NCBI GenBank assembly: GCA_012269555.1
Contig: JAAXKA010000146.1
Location: forward strand, 1 to 64,000
Source of the DNA: Alphaproteobacteria bacterium
Lineage (GTDB): Bacteria > Pseudomonadota > Alphaproteobacteria > Puniceispirillales > Puniceispirillaceae
Length of the DNA: 64,000 nucleotides
Reading direction: 5' to 3'
Shown: positions 54,485 through 63,924 of the stretch, one piece after another
Layout of the letters: each line of letters opens with the position of its first letter
Position numbering within the stretch: position 1 is the first letter of the stretch
Made by a program: the position numbers and the translations under genes
Notes under the pieces: model-generated
Seen by the model: only the letters and a program-made list of their open reading frames with translations
Told to the model about the DNA's origin: nothing
Database searches by the model: none

Positions 54485-55591
54485 TTGGAAAATATAAAAC
54501 AGACTAAAAGCGATGTATTTGACCTGCTTTCTTGGTATCATAAAACGGGGAGAACTTTGCCCTGGCGGTCTTACTGGCCCCTTCTAACTCCTGCCTATCA
54601 TGTTTTTTTATCTGAATTTATGCTTCAACAGACGGGAGTTAAAACCGTGATACCATATTTTGAGTATTTTCTTGAGCGCTGGCCAACAATTCAGTTACTA
54701 GCGGATGCTCCCGTTGATGATGTAACCTCTGCTTGGGCGGGTCTTGGTTACTATGCTAGAGCAAGAAATATGCACAAATCTGCTCAGATAATAAGTAACG
54801 CAGGGGGAGTGTTTCCTCAGTCTATTGCAGAATTAACAAAACTTCCTGGTATTGGCCCTTATACAGCAGGTGCAATAACAGCTTTCGCTTTTGACGCACC
54901 TTCTGTGGTTATAGATGGAAATATTGAAAGAATTGTTGCCCGATATTTTTACATTAAAACAAGTTTGCCTGCATTAAAGTCAGAATTACCGTCTTTTTAC
55001 GAAAAGATGATTCCAGAGAAGTGTCGATCAGATTTTCCCCAGGCACTTATGGATTTGGGGAATGAGATCTGTACTCCTTCCTCTCCAACTTGCGGCCGCT
55101 GCCCTCTTTCTACAGGATGCAAATCTGCGAAAAAAGCTAATCCAGCGCTTCTTCCAATCAAACCTGTAAAAACTAACAAAATTATAAGGAAGGGACAGAT
55201 ATTCGTAATTAGGAAAAAGGAAAAAAACAATGATAAATTTTTGGTTTATCGCCGGAATACCCATGGTCTTCTTGGTGGCTTGTTGGCATTTCCTAGTCAA
55301 GGATGGGACGATAAGGAACAAAATTACAATGAGAATTGGCGACCTTGTAATCTAAATTGGACCGCACTAAAGCCAAAGATTAAACATGTTTTTTCACATT
55401 TCAAAACAGAAGTTCAAGTGTTTTTGGCGGACACAGAGGAAACTGATAAAATATTTATAAAACATAAATTTCAGAATTTTCAGGGGCAAGAAAAAGAAAT
55501 GTTTGAAAATCATAGGTGGGTGACTGAAGACGAGTTGCACCTACCAAAATTAATGCAAAAAGCCCTTAAATTAGTTAAAAATTATAACTAA
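54485..55591 (+). CDS. mutY: A/G-specific adenine glycosylase MutY
   Basis: MutY removes adenine opposite 8-oxoguanine. The start is TTG with AGGAAG five bases upstream; no in-frame ATG exists before the conserved core. Catalytic Glu44 lies in Ser-Glu-Phe-Met-Leu-Gln-Gln-Thr, and the helix-hairpin-helix in Leu-Pro-Gly-Ile-Gly-Pro-Tyr-Thr-Ala-Gly-Ala. Asp144 is in Val-Ile-Asp-Gly-Asn. The 4Fe-4S ligands are Cys196-x6-Cys203-x2-Cys206-x5-Cys212. A C-terminal NUDIX-like domain with Gly-Leu-Leu-Gly-Gly-Leu-Leu-Ala-Phe-Pro recognises 8-oxoG. Confidence 0.95.
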   Translation: MENIKQTKSDVFDLLSWYHKTGRTLPWRSYWPLLTPAYHVFLSEFMLQQTGVKTVIPYFEYFLERWPTIQLLADAPVDDVTSAWAGLGYYARARNMHKSAQIISNAGGVFPQSIAELTKLPGIGPYTAGAITAFAFDAPSVVIDGNIERIVARYFYIKTSLPALKSELPSFYEKMIPEKCRSDFPQALMDLGNEICTPSSPTCGRCPLSTGCKSAKKANPALLPIKPVKTNKIIRKGQIFVIRKKEKNNDKFLVYRRNTHGLLGGLLAFPSQGWDDKEQNYNENWRPCNLNWTALKPKIKHVFSHFKTEVQVFLADTEETDKIFIKHKFQNFQGQEKEMFENHRWVTEDELHLPKLMQKALKLVKNYN

Positions 55592-55641
55592 CCGTTTGTT
55601 TTCATATCAGTGCAAACATTTCATGCGTAGCTAAAATAAGT

Positions 55642-57234
55642 TTAGTGGTTAAAATGTCTTATACCAGTAAATGCCATTGAAATGTCAGCATCATCAGCTG
55701 CTTTTATGACATCATTATCTCTTATTGAACCACCAGGCTGAATAACAGCTGTTGCCCCTGCTTCAATAGCTGATAAGAGACCATCTGGGAATGGAAAAAA
55801 TGCGTCTGATGCGATAACTGAACCAATTGTTCTGGGATTCTTCAGACCATGAACTTGGGCCATATCTTTTGCCTTTTGTATTGCAATTCTGCTGGAGTCA
55901 AGCCTGCTCATTTGACCTGCGCCAATCGCAGCTGTGCTTTTATTTTTAGCATAAATTATAGCATTAGATTTCACGTGCTTAGCCACTTTCCAGGCAAACA
56001 GCATATCTTGTATCTCTTTTTCAGTTGGTTTTCGCTTCGTTACAATATTCAGGTCATCCTTTTTAATCATCGCGGTATCTCTAGATTGCACCAAGAAACC
56101 GCCGAGGATAGTTTTGACCTGTTGTGACGAAAGCGCAGGGTTTGGCATGCCACCTGTTAATAATAATCTTATATTTGGCTTATTAGATAATATCTTGCAC
56201 GCATCTTTTGTTGCATCTGGACCAATAACGACTTCACTAAAAATAGAGGTAATTAGATTTGCTGTATCTTCATCAATGATTCTATTAGTTGCAATGATAC
56301 CCCCAAAAGCACTTACTGTGTCACATTTGTATGCTAGCTCCCATGCTTTGCTCAACGAGTCAGCGCTAGCAACGCCACAAGGATTTGCATGTTTTATAAT
56401 TGCAACTGTTGGTTCAGAGAATTCACTCACAAGTTTTAGTGCAGCATCCGTATCATTTACATTATTGTAGGATAATGGTTTGCCTTGAATTTGTTGGGCT
56501 GTCAAAACAGACGCGGTTGACTGGTCAGATGCGTATATTGCGGCTGATTGATGCGGATTTTCTCCATAACGAAGAGATTGGATAGCGGGGGCGCGGATGT
56601 TCAAATCTGGTTCCGGTTTTTCATATTCACCCATGTCGAGGTTAGATGTCATCCACTTAGTTATCGCGTAATCATAAGAAGAAGTTCTAGCAAACGCTTG
56701 TGCAGCTAATTTACGTCGAAAAGCAAGAGAAGTTCCAGAAAGAGTTAATAGTTCCTCTATAAGAAGGGGATATTGCTCTGGAGCAGTAATCACAGTTACA
56801 AAATCATGGTTTTTTGCTGCTGCTCTTATCATAGCAGGACCGCCAATATCAATGTTTTCAATGGCTGTTTCAATTTTTGGATTTCCAGTGGTAACTTGTT
56901 CAAACGGATATAAGTTTACCACTATTAAATCGATAGGCCTAATATCATGTTCTTCTAAGGCATTCATATGAGTTTTTGAATCACGTTTTGCCAATATACC
57001 TCCGTGGATATTAGGATGAAGTGTTTTAACGCGGCCATCCATAATCTCTGGGAAACCAGTTTCTTTAGATACATCCCGAACATCAAAACCAGCTTTTTTT
57101 AGCTCTCTTGATGTGCCCCCTGTAGATAAAATTTCAATCCCAGCATTGGATAATGCATCAGCTAAAGTAATAAGCCCAGACTTATCTGATACAGAAATTA
57201 ACGCACGTTGTATTTGGAGAATAGAAGAAGACAT
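55642..57234 (-). CDS. purH: bifunctional AICAR formyltransferase/IMP cyclohydrolase
   Basis: PurH performs the last two steps of IMP synthesis. The N-terminal MGS/IMPCH domain (about 1-150) begins with [11 protein letters not shown] and has Ser-Thr-Gly-Gly-Thr and Asp-Gly-Arg-Val-Lys-Thr-Leu-His-Pro. The AICAR transformylase domain has Leu-Arg-Tyr-Gly-Glu-Asn-Pro-His-Gln and the Lys-His of Ile-Lys-His-Ala-Asn-Pro-Cys-Gly. Length 530 is normal. It follows the heparinase-like gene on the same strand. Confidence 0.97.
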   Translation of the reverse strand: MSSSILQIQRALISVSDKSGLITLADALSNAGIEILSTGGTSRELKKAGFDVRDVSKETGFPEIMDGRVKTLHPNIHGGILAKRDSKTHMNALEEHDIRPIDLIVVNLYPFEQVTTGNPKIETAIENIDIGGPAMIRAAAKNHDFVTVITAPEQYPLLIEELLTLSGTSLAFRRKLAAQAFARTSSYDYAITKWMTSNLDMGEYEKPEPDLNIRAPAIQSLRYGENPHQSAAIYASDQSTASVLTAQQIQGKPLSYNNVNDTDAALKLVSEFSEPTVAIIKHANPCGVASADSLSKAWELAYKCDTVSAFGGIIATNRIIDEDTANLITSIFSEVVIGPDATKDACKILSNKPNIRLLLTGGMPNPALSSQQVKTILGGFLVQSRDTAMIKKDDLNIVTKRKPTEKEIQDMLFAWKVAKHVKSNAIIYAKNKSTAAIGAGQMSRLDSSRIAIQKAKDMAQVHGLKNPRTIGSVIASDAFFPFPDGLLSAIEAGATAVIQPGGSIRDNDVIKAADDADISMAFTGIRHFNH

Positions 57235-57380
57235 ATTTTTTGCACTCTAAAATTTTCAAAAATAATTCTCTTATGACAAAGCCCTCAATTATTAGCAATT
57301 GGTTTATCATAAAAATTTTTGATTTTTTTTGAGACCTTCTAATTGAGAGATATTTGTTGAAAATAAATAAAAAATACAAT

Positions 57381-58991
57381 CTATTGTCTTTTAAAAGACC
57401 ATTTTAAAGTTTTTTCTGAAACATGCCGAATATCATGAGCATGCATTCGTAGGACAACCTGTTGGCTACTTAATCTTTGTTTGCCCTCAAAATAGATGGA
57501 AGATTCTAGAACAGGATTGGCACCGTTGCATTTAAAAATCCACCCTGCTTTTTGCGAGCTAATTTTTAAAACCACTGTTCCATTACTTACCGTTGCAGCT
57601 CTTATTCTTGGATGAAGATGAAAGCGGACAATACATGTTTTTGGTATTTTTCCAGGTGCTCCTGTATATCTAAGTGTATCAGATCCGCGTAAATTGCCTC
57701 CCCCAGTTGTTAGATAAATCTGTCTATCATGAATGATACCATGCGACTCCCCATAGCCATCATGAGATAATTTTACAAGCATTCCGCCAGTAGCAGGGCC
57801 TATCTGCAGGACTTTTACTGGATTATATTTTTTATTTTTCCAACAAAAATTATTTAGATTATCCAGTGTAAGAGCTGTATGTGCAGCTGTTTGACTAAAT
57901 GCCTCATTTAGTAGTCTATCCTCTGATAATTGGCCTACATTAACAATAAAGGGTGTGCCAGCAAGATGAACTTCAAAACTACCAAGACTGGCAGAATTTT
58001 CAGGTATAGGTCTGATAGGAGCTGAGCAATCCATGATAAGAGTGGTTCTTCCTGAAGAAAGTCTTAAAAAGCCAGTCTGTTTTGCGTGACGAGTTACTTT
58101 TCCTGTTGGGCCACATCTTTTGACGACATCATCTATACGTTCAGAATCAGTAATACCACCCCCGTGAAAATGAGCAAAATTACCGTTGCCAGTTCGCCAC
58201 ATTTTGGCAATCGCACCCATCCTGGTGATCGTTTGGTCTAGTGACTTTATTTGACCTATACCAGATTGTGCAATCGCTGTGCGACATTCAAACAATTGGG
58301 TTAAAATTTTGAAGTGAGTTTCTGGTCTCCTTGAGATATGACCACCGTCCTCATTCAAGATTTCAGTGAGTTTTTTTTCGAAAATATCAATCAAAGAAAC
58401 CATTTCTGAGATTTTTGCATTAAAGGCAGATAGTGTAACCAAAAGTCCTCTCAAAGCTGAAATCTGGTCATCAATATTTGGTTGATTTTGCCAGTCAAGT
58501 GCAAGGCATTGAAATTCTATGGCTAGTTGATAAAGAAGCCTATTTTGGAAGGATGCAGATGCTGAACTTGCATACCATTTATATGAAAAAATTAAATTAC
58601 TTATTCGTTCACTTAAAAATTTCGGGTGCCATATTTTTGCGTCCCAGTTGGTATTTTCTGATAGCCATAAAGATATTTCATTTCGTACATAAATTCTTGC
58701 TTTATCGCCGCCATAATCTCGAACATGGCGAAGCCATTCAAATGTAAAATATTCGGGTTGGTCTCTTTTTACAGGCATGGCTGAATGGAGCACATCTCTC
58801 CCAATTGTTGCAGAGCCACGCCAAGGGTCGGAGGGCGGTATAAAACGATTTATATCGGTCTGAAATGTGGGCTTTAATCGCCAACGAAATAGACTAGAGC
58901 GTCTATAAAGTTGCTTTAGATAATTTGCAGATTGTTTAGCATTTGCTGAACTCTGGTTCACAAATGATTGTTCAATATTTTTGTTCTGCAT
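57381..58991 (-). CDS. heparinase II/III family protein
   Basis: This 536-residue protein has an alpha/alpha toroid-like N-terminal half, with Trp-Leu-Arg-His-Val-Arg-Asp-Tyr-Gly near 84-92 and a Leu-Leu-Tyr-Gln-Leu-Ala-type helix. A heparinase II/III-like beta-sandwich C-terminus follows from about residue 300, with Lys-Gln-Thr-Gly-Phe-Leu-Arg-Leu and Ser-His-Asp-Gly-Tyr. A few blocks (Gly-Asn-Gly-Asn-Phe-Ala-His-Phe-His-Gly-Gly) recall the catalytic centre of alginate/heparin lyases. The conserved position between rsmB and purH in alphaproteobacteria hints at an envelope polysaccharide substrate. No signal peptide is seen. Confidence 0.82.
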   Translation of the reverse strand: MQNKNIEQSFVNQSSANAKQSANYLKQLYRRSSLFRWRLKPTFQTDINRFIPPSDPWRGSATIGRDVLHSAMPVKRDQPEYFTFEWLRHVRDYGGDKARIYVRNEISLWLSENTNWDAKIWHPKFLSERISNLIFSYKWYASSASASFQNRLLYQLAIEFQCLALDWQNQPNIDDQISALRGLLVTLSAFNAKISEMVSLIDIFEKKLTEILNEDGGHISRRPETHFKILTQLFECRTAIAQSGIGQIKSLDQTITRMGAIAKMWRTGNGNFAHFHGGGITDSERIDDVVKRCGPTGKVTRHAKQTGFLRLSSGRTTLIMDCSAPIRPIPENSASLGSFEVHLAGTPFIVNVGQLSEDRLLNEAFSQTAAHTALTLDNLNNFCWKNKKYNPVKVLQIGPATGGMLVKLSHDGYGESHGIIHDRQIYLTTGGGNLRGSDTLRYTGAPGKIPKTCIVRFHLHPRIRAATVSNGTVVLKISSQKAGWIFKCNGANPVLESSIYFEGKQRLSSQQVVLRMHAHDIRHVSEKTLKWSFKRQ

Positions 58992-59072
58992 ATTTTTTTT
59001 CTAAATTAACGGCTCAATATAGTCACATTCTCTACTTGAAAATTATGCTAAATTTCAATTCTTTTCTAGTTG

Positions 59073-60392
59073 TTATTTCACCTTAAATCGAGCGATGAAA
59101 AATCCATCATTCCCAAGCAAGTCAGTGTTTGTATTTACTAGCTGGTTAGGCAATATTCTTAAATGCTCGGATGTAGCTTTCTCCCTATTAAAAGGATAAA
59201 ATATACCAACTTCATCTTTATCTATTGGGTCAAGGCTCAGTCTAGCTTTTGGATTCGAGATTATAGCTTTAATCACTTCTTCCCCTTCTTCTCTTTGCAA
59301 AGAACAGGTTGCATAGACGAGCGTTCCCCCTGATTTTATCCATTTTGAGGCCGCCAAGCAAAGTTCAATCTGAAGTGATTGAAGTTCTAATATTTGCTGA
59401 GGAGTTTTGCCAATAAGTACGTCTGGTCTACGGCGAATTGTTCCTGAAGCAGAACAAGGCGCATCAAGAAGCACTCCATCTACAAGGAATTCTGGTTTAT
59501 AATTACGACCATCGGAGCAAATAACCTTAGCATTAAGTCTAAGCCTATCTAGATTATCTTGTAGACGTTTTATTCTTTTTCTACTTTTGTCAATTGCAAT
59601 TACAAGTGCACCAGATGAAACGAGCTGTGCAGTTTTGCCACCCGGAGCAGCGCATAAGTCAATTATATGCTTCCCTTTAACATCTCTCATCAATTTTGCT
59701 GGAAGTGCTGCTGCACAATCTTGTACCCACCATTCTCCCTCTTGGTAGCCTGACAATTTGGTAACATCGGCGACGGGCTTGAGTCGAATGCTATTTGATG
59801 AAATTAATTTTGCAGATAATTTTTTGCTCCATTTAATCTTTGAATTCTCAGACATATTTTTTAATGTAATATCAAGAGGGGGCTGATTTTGGGCCAACTG
59901 CATAATTTCTTGAACAGAAGATTCACCCCAATTAGCCGACCAATTTTTCCTAAAAAAAACGGGTAAATTATCAGCTGGACTGGTTGCCGCGAAGATTTTT
60001 TCACCAGAACGCGCAATTGTTCTTAAAACACCATTTGTGAGTCCAGTGTAAGACTCACCAGTTAAGTGTCTTGCCAAAGAGACACTTGTATGAATGGCTG
60101 CGTGAGGCTCTGTTCTAAGAATAAGAAGTTGTGCTACCCCTAGCATTATTATAGTTCTTATTTGAGGTTTAGGTGATTTTTTTAAGAAGTGATTAATACA
60201 AATATTTAATTGTCCGTGTTGGCGAATACAACTCATTACTAGAAGTTTTGCAAAAGCACGGTCTCTGTTCTCTAGTTTGCCCCACAAACTCTCACTAGTG
60301 AAGAAATCATGTGCAAGGCTGCCTTCGTTTAAGACTGAATGCAGAATGTCATAACATATTTTTCTAGAGTAAATGTTTGTTTTGATGGCCAT
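59073..60392 (-). CDS. rsmB: 16S rRNA (cytosine967-C5)-methyltransferase
   Basis: An N-terminal NusB-like RNA-binding domain (about 1-140) is followed by a SAM-dependent C5-methyltransferase. The SAM motif is Leu-Cys-Ala-Ala-Pro-Gly-Gly-Lys-Thr-Ala. The two catalytic cysteines lie in Asp-Ala-Pro-Cys-Ser-Ala-Ser-Gly and Ala-Thr-Cys-Ser-Leu-Gln-Arg-Glu-Glu-Gly. Length 439 is normal. It is divergent from the SDHAF4 gene. Confidence 0.95.
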   Translation of the reverse strand: MAIKTNIYSRKICYDILHSVLNEGSLAHDFFTSESLWGKLENRDRAFAKLLVMSCIRQHGQLNICINHFLKKSPKPQIRTIIMLGVAQLLILRTEPHAAIHTSVSLARHLTGESYTGLTNGVLRTIARSGEKIFAATSPADNLPVFFRKNWSANWGESSVQEIMQLAQNQPPLDITLKNMSENSKIKWSKKLSAKLISSNSIRLKPVADVTKLSGYQEGEWWVQDCAAALPAKLMRDVKGKHIIDLCAAPGGKTAQLVSSGALVIAIDKSRKRIKRLQDNLDRLRLNAKVICSDGRNYKPEFLVDGVLLDAPCSASGTIRRRPDVLIGKTPQQILELQSLQIELCLAASKWIKSGGTLVYATCSLQREEGEEVIKAIISNPKARLSLDPIDKDEVGIFYPFNREKATSEHLRILPNQLVNTNTDLLGNDGFFIARFKVK

Positions 60393-60474
60393 CAGATTAT
60401 ATTTTTTGGAATAACTAATAAGATAAATTAGGTAGGGATATAAAATCTGATAGATGTTTGAATGATTTATTTCC

Positions 60475-60503
60475 CTTGTAATTAAGGAATATGCTAACCA
60501 TTT
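60475..60503 (+). promoter_or_regulatory. candidate heat-shock-type promoter upstream of the SDHAF4 gene
   Basis: CTTGTA and CCATTT are separated by 17 bases, which resembles RpoH boxes (CTTGAA ... CCAT). In many alphaproteobacteria htpX sits near rsmB and this gene; here it is missing. The match is by eye only and could be chance. Confidence 0.25.
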
Positions 60504-60517
60504 TTTGAATAAAAAGT

Positions 60518-60540
60518 CTATTGTGATAAAAAGACAATAG
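60518..60540. repeat. inverted repeat in the rsmB-SDHAF4 gap
   Basis: CTATTGT and ACAATAG flank nine bases. The arms are perfect but AT-rich and no T run follows directly. The repeat may be a weak hairpin or regulator site; function is unknown. Confidence 0.4.
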
Positions 60541-60596
60541 TTACATTTTCCTTAAAAGTAACCAAAAGTCTTTTGAAAATTAGAGATAAAAGAAAA

Positions 60597-60788
60597 ATGA
60601 ACGTTCATAAAAAAAACATTGAGAATTCAAGAACCAAGTCTGCCAGTAGTTTAAAAAATAAGAAATCTACAAAAAACAAGGGTAAAAAGTTTGCAAATAA
60701 CGCTGTTAGTGAGACTGGAGGTCCAAAAGGTCCAGAGCCAACAAGATATGGTGATTGGGAGCAAAACGGCAGGTGTACCGACTTTTAA
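60597..60788 (+). CDS. SDHAF4/DUF1674 succinate dehydrogenase assembly factor
   Basis: This 63-residue protein has a Lys/Asn/Ser-rich N-terminal part and the diagnostic C-terminal DUF1674 block: Gly-Gly-Pro-Lys-Gly-Pro-Glu-Pro-Thr-Arg-Tyr-Gly-Asp-Trp-Glu followed by Gly-Arg-Cys-Thr-Asp-Phe at the very end. In eukaryotes SDHAF4 protects and assembles the flavinylated SDHA subunit. The ATG is chosen over a TTG eight codons upstream. sdh genes are not in the window. Confidence 0.9.
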   Translation: MNVHKKNIENSRTKSASSLKNKKSTKNKGKKFANNAVSETGGPKGPEPTRYGDWEQNGRCTDF

Positions 60789-60874
60789 TCAAGATTTTTT
60801 CCGGAATAACAAAAGATATATCCTTTAAAATGGAATGTTATAATTGGGTTTAAAAAATTAAAAAAGGGGAGGGT

Positions 60875-61210
60875 ATGAGGCTAAAAACTAATATCGTTAT
60901 AGATGCAGCGTTGAGACAAGCCAATAACCTAGCTATTCCAGCTTGTATATCTAAGAAAGGTGATCCAGATGCTGGAGCAATATTTTTGGAATTGGAAACG
61001 GGTTTGGATTGTGTTCACCTTTTTCATAGAAGGTTCGATTTTGATGAAAATGAAATATGGGAGTGTCTTAATCAAGGAGACCCGCAACGAGCAGATATTA
61101 TAGCAAAACAAATTCAGAGAGAAATTGATAGAGATCCGGACTGCTGGGTTGTAACTGTTCAGGATAGACGGGCGAGAAATATTTTTAACATTATTTCAGA
61201 ATGTACGTGA
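60875..61210 (+). CDS. DUF1491 family protein
   Basis: This 111-residue cytoplasmic protein has the DUF1491 pattern: Arg-Leu-Lys-Thr start, Lys-Lys-Gly-Asp-Pro-Asp-Ala-Gly-Ala-Ile-Phe near 40-50, and Asp-Arg-Asp-Pro-Asp-Cys-Trp-Val-Val-Thr-Val-Gln-Asp-Arg near 84-97. A strong GGGGAGGG site precedes the ATG. The family is essentially alphaproteobacterial and has no known function. It lies between the SDHAF4 gene and hisD. Confidence 0.87.
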   Translation: MRLKTNIVIDAALRQANNLAIPACISKKGDPDAGAIFLELETGLDCVHLFHRRFDFDENEIWECLNQGDPQRADIIAKQIQREIDRDPDCWVVTVQDRRARNIFNIISECT

Positions 61211-61294
61211 ATTAAGGTAGTTTTATTCTTCAGTGTTATTTAAAAAGATCATACTGTGTTCTTCCATTAAGGAAGCGTTGTTTACATAATTATT

Positions 61295-61324
61295 TTGACA
61301 AGCCTTTTAGTAGCATTTTATAAA
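61295..61324 (+). promoter_or_regulatory. TTGACA promoter directly upstream of hisD
   Basis: A perfect TTGACA is followed after 17 bases by TTATAA, or after 18 by TATAAA. The predicted start point would be only about 7-8 bases before the hisD ATG. In that case the CGGAA ribosome site would lie outside the transcript and the message would be nearly leaderless. Confidence 0.5.
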
Positions 61325-61337
61325 CGGAACCATTAAT

Positions 61338-62675
61338 ATGCAAAATTCCAACTCATTTAGTGTTTTTCGTCTTTCTGATATTTCAGATGAGGGGTATTCT
61401 TCTCTTCTTAAAAGAACAGAAGATAAACTGGATTATTTTCTGCAGCATGTCCCTGAGATAATTGACTCAGTTCGATTGGAAGGAGATAAAGCTTTAGCTA
61501 GATTTGGTATTCAATTTGACAAAGCAGAGGCTCTAACTGAGAAAACAATTCTGGCAACCAAAAGAGATTTTAACAATGCTTTTGATCAGCTGGCTCCAGA
61601 AATTATTGAAACACTTGAATATGCTGCTGATAATATTCGCAGTTTTCATGAATATCAAAAACCAAAAAAAGAATGGCAGGTCGAGCTTAGACCTGGGGTT
61701 TATGTTGGTGAAAAAACAGTCCCGATAAGCCCTGTCGCTTTATACTCTCCGCGTGGAAAAGGTTCTTTTCCATCTGTAACACTAATGACCTCAATACCTG
61801 CAATGGTTGCTGGGGTATCTGAACCGATTATTTTAACGCCACCTGGAAGAGATGGTTTAATTGATCCAGCTACTTTGGTTGCTGCAAAGCTAGCAGGCGT
61901 TGAATTGGTTGCCAAAGCTGGCGGCGCTCAGGCTGTAGCAGCAGCAGCGTATGGGACAGAGACAATTCCTAAATGCCTGAAAATTGAAGGCCCAGGAAGT
62001 CCATGGTTCGTTGCTGCTAAACAAATCTTATCATCTCAAATAAGCTCTCGATTACCTGCTGGACCAAGTGAGGTGATGATTTTAGTAGACGATACTATTG
62101 ACCCAGCACTTGCAGCCCTTGACATTCTAATAGAATGCGAACATGGAAGTGATTCATCAGGTTTTATTGTGACGTGGTCAGAACAAATAGCAGAAAAAAT
62201 CATTGAAAAAATACCATATTATCTTTCTAAACTTTCAGAGGAAAGAGCGAACTATGCCTCAACTGTTTTATCGGGAAGTCAAGGAGGAATAGTTATTGCT
62301 CAAAGCAAATCACAAGCAATAAATTTTGTTAATGACTTTGCGCCCGAACATTTGCAAATCCTGTCAGAGGAAGCAGAGGGTTATTTACCATTTATTTTAA
62401 ATGCCTCTGAAATTATGCTTGGGACGTATAGTGCGGGCTCATTAGCTAATTATTTGCTTGGTCCAAATTGTGTTTTGCCAACCTCTGGTGCAGCTAAAAC
62501 TCATTCACCATTAGGTGTAATGGATTTCATGAAAACTATTTCTATTGGTAAAGTTACGCCATTAGGATTTGAAGAAGTTGCCCCGAAGACAGAAATATTT
62601 GCAAAATATGAAGGTTTTGACGCTCACGCAAATGCGGTCTCCGCTTTGAGAGTTGAAGTATTAGAGGGGAAATAA
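61338..62675 (+). CDS. hisD: histidinol dehydrogenase
   Basis: This zinc enzyme makes the last two oxidations of histidine synthesis. The 445-residue protein has Pro-Val-Ala-Leu-Tyr-Ser-Pro-Arg-Gly-Lys, Lys-Ala-Gly-Gly-Ala-Gln-Ala-Val-Ala-Ala and Gly-Pro-Gly-Ser. Glu-His-Gly-Ser-Asp-Ser-Ser-Gly and Phe-Ala-Pro-Glu-His-Leu-Gln carry the zinc/acid-base residues. It stands without other his genes, as is common in alphaproteobacteria. Confidence 0.97.
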   Translation: MQNSNSFSVFRLSDISDEGYSSLLKRTEDKLDYFLQHVPEIIDSVRLEGDKALARFGIQFDKAEALTEKTILATKRDFNNAFDQLAPEIIETLEYAADNIRSFHEYQKPKKEWQVELRPGVYVGEKTVPISPVALYSPRGKGSFPSVTLMTSIPAMVAGVSEPIILTPPGRDGLIDPATLVAAKLAGVELVAKAGGAQAVAAAAYGTETIPKCLKIEGPGSPWFVAAKQILSSQISSRLPAGPSEVMILVDDTIDPALAALDILIECEHGSDSSGFIVTWSEQIAEKIIEKIPYYLSKLSEERANYASTVLSGSQGGIVIAQSKSQAINFVNDFAPEHLQILSEEAEGYLPFILNASEIMLGTYSAGSLANYLLGPNCVLPTSGAAKTHSPLGVMDFMKTISIGKVTPLGFEEVAPKTEIFAKYEGFDAHANAVSALRVEVLEGK

Positions 62676-62770
62676 TACAGGGCCTAATTAATTTCCAATC
62701 AAATAGTCTTAAATTTATGGAATATTCATAAAAAAATATTTTTTTAATTAAATAATATTGAAGTAATAAG

Positions 62771-63223
62771 GTGAAAAAACTTCCAGTCAGATTTATTATA
62801 GTGAAACATTTATTTTTTATTGTTGTTTTTTTTTCGTTATCCAGGTGTTTGTTTGCTGAAACAATATTAGAAGGCAACGTAACCAAAATAAGAGATGGAG
62901 ACACGATTGAGGTTGGCCAAATAGCTATACGTTTTCAAGGGCTAACCTGCGATGAATTGAATACTAAAAAAGGTCGCGAGGCCCATGACTTACTTAATGA
63001 AATTTTAATGGGGAAGCGTGTTGTGTGCGTGCTCAGTGGCGACATGTCTTATGAACGATTGGTCGGAAGATGTGCTGTTTCTGAAAAGGGTGACATAGCT
63101 CGATATCTTATCGAAAATGGTTATTGCGGGAGGTGCAATAGATATGACAAAAAAGGGTTTTATGCCGAGTCAGAAAAGAAATCAGGACCCTATACGGGTG
63201 TTACGCCCTCTTATTGCCATTAA
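62771..63223 (+). CDS. secreted staphylococcal-nuclease-like (thermonuclease family) protein
   Basis: The start is GTG; no nearby ATG fits. A signal peptide (about 1-31, ending Leu-Phe-Ala) precedes an SNase-type OB fold with Ile-Arg-Asp-Gly-Asp-Thr-Ile, Ile-Arg-Phe-Gln-Gly and Tyr-Glu-Arg-Leu-Val-Gly-Arg. The usual Asp-x-Pro-Glu catalytic/calcium loop reads Thr-Cys-Asp-Glu. The C-terminal part has a Cys-Gly-Arg-Cys and a final Cys, suggesting disulfides. I recall a subfamily in alphaproteobacteria with this TCDE loop, so it may be an active variant or a non-nuclease. Confidence 0.78.
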   Translation: MKKLPVRFIIVKHLFFIVVFFSLSRCLFAETILEGNVTKIRDGDTIEVGQIAIRFQGLTCDELNTKKGREAHDLLNEILMGKRVVCVLSGDMSYERLVGRCAVSEKGDIARYLIENGYCGRCNRYDKKGFYAESEKKSGPYTGVTPSYCH

Positions 63224-63276
63224 TCAGATATCCCTGACTATATGTTTTAATAGAATTTAGTAGGAAGAAAAGGCCA

Positions 63277-63870
63277 ATGAAAAAAATAGTGAATGTTATA
63301 TATGTATTTTTATTTTTGTTTTTGTTAGTTGGGGGAACTACTGTGGCAAGTGAAGAAGTAGCATTCGACTTGGTAGAAAAAAACCAAATTTATGAAATTC
63401 GTTATTATGAGCCAATGCTTGTTGCAGAAGTGGAATATACTGGTGATAATGGAGGATTTGGAGCCTTATTTAACTATATTTCAGGCGCAAATATATATTC
63501 TTCAAAAAAAAATTCATCTAGTTCAATTAAAATTGAAATGACGGCTCCCGTTACACGCCTTAAACAAAATAATAAAAACGTAATGCAATTTTTTTTACCC
63601 AAACGCTTTACAGCTGAAACAGTGCCTGTCCCAGTAAATCCAAATGTAAAAATAAAGTCCATAGATGGTGGTTATTTTGCTGCAATTACATATTCAGGCA
63701 GTGCCTCAGAAAATAACTTCCTAAAACATGTAAAAATATTATCCCAAAGATTATTATCAGATAAAATAATTTTTTTTGAACCAGCTATTCGCGCAACCTA
63801 CAATGGACCCTTTACTCCCCCTTTTATGAGAAGAAATGAGGTTATATATAAAATCAAATGGGAAAAATAA
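63277..63870 (+). CDS. SOUL heme-binding family protein, exported
   Basis: The 197-residue precursor has a signal peptide ending near Thr-Val-Ala-Ser (about residue 25). The SOUL/HBP domain shows Tyr-Glu-Ile-Arg-Tyr-Tyr-Glu-Pro near 39-46, Ile-Glu-Met-Thr-Ala-Pro-Val near 92-98 and the late Tyr-Asn-Gly-Pro-Phe-Thr-Pro-Pro-Phe-Met-Arg-Arg-Asn-Glu-Val block. The family can bind heme or tetrapyrroles; bacterial periplasmic members are little studied. An AGGAAG site precedes the ATG. Confidence 0.88.
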   Translation: MKKIVNVIYVFLFLFLLVGGTTVASEEVAFDLVEKNQIYEIRYYEPMLVAEVEYTGDNGGFGALFNYISGANIYSSKKNSSSSIKIEMTAPVTRLKQNNKNVMQFFLPKRFTAETVPVPVNPNVKIKSIDGGYFAAITYSGSASENNFLKHVKILSQRLLSDKIIFFEPAIRATYNGPFTPPFMRRNEVIYKIKWEK

Positions 63871-63924
63871 TTATGTTTACATAAGTAAATATTGCAGATT
63901 TCGAGTAGGTGATTTCTCTGATTG

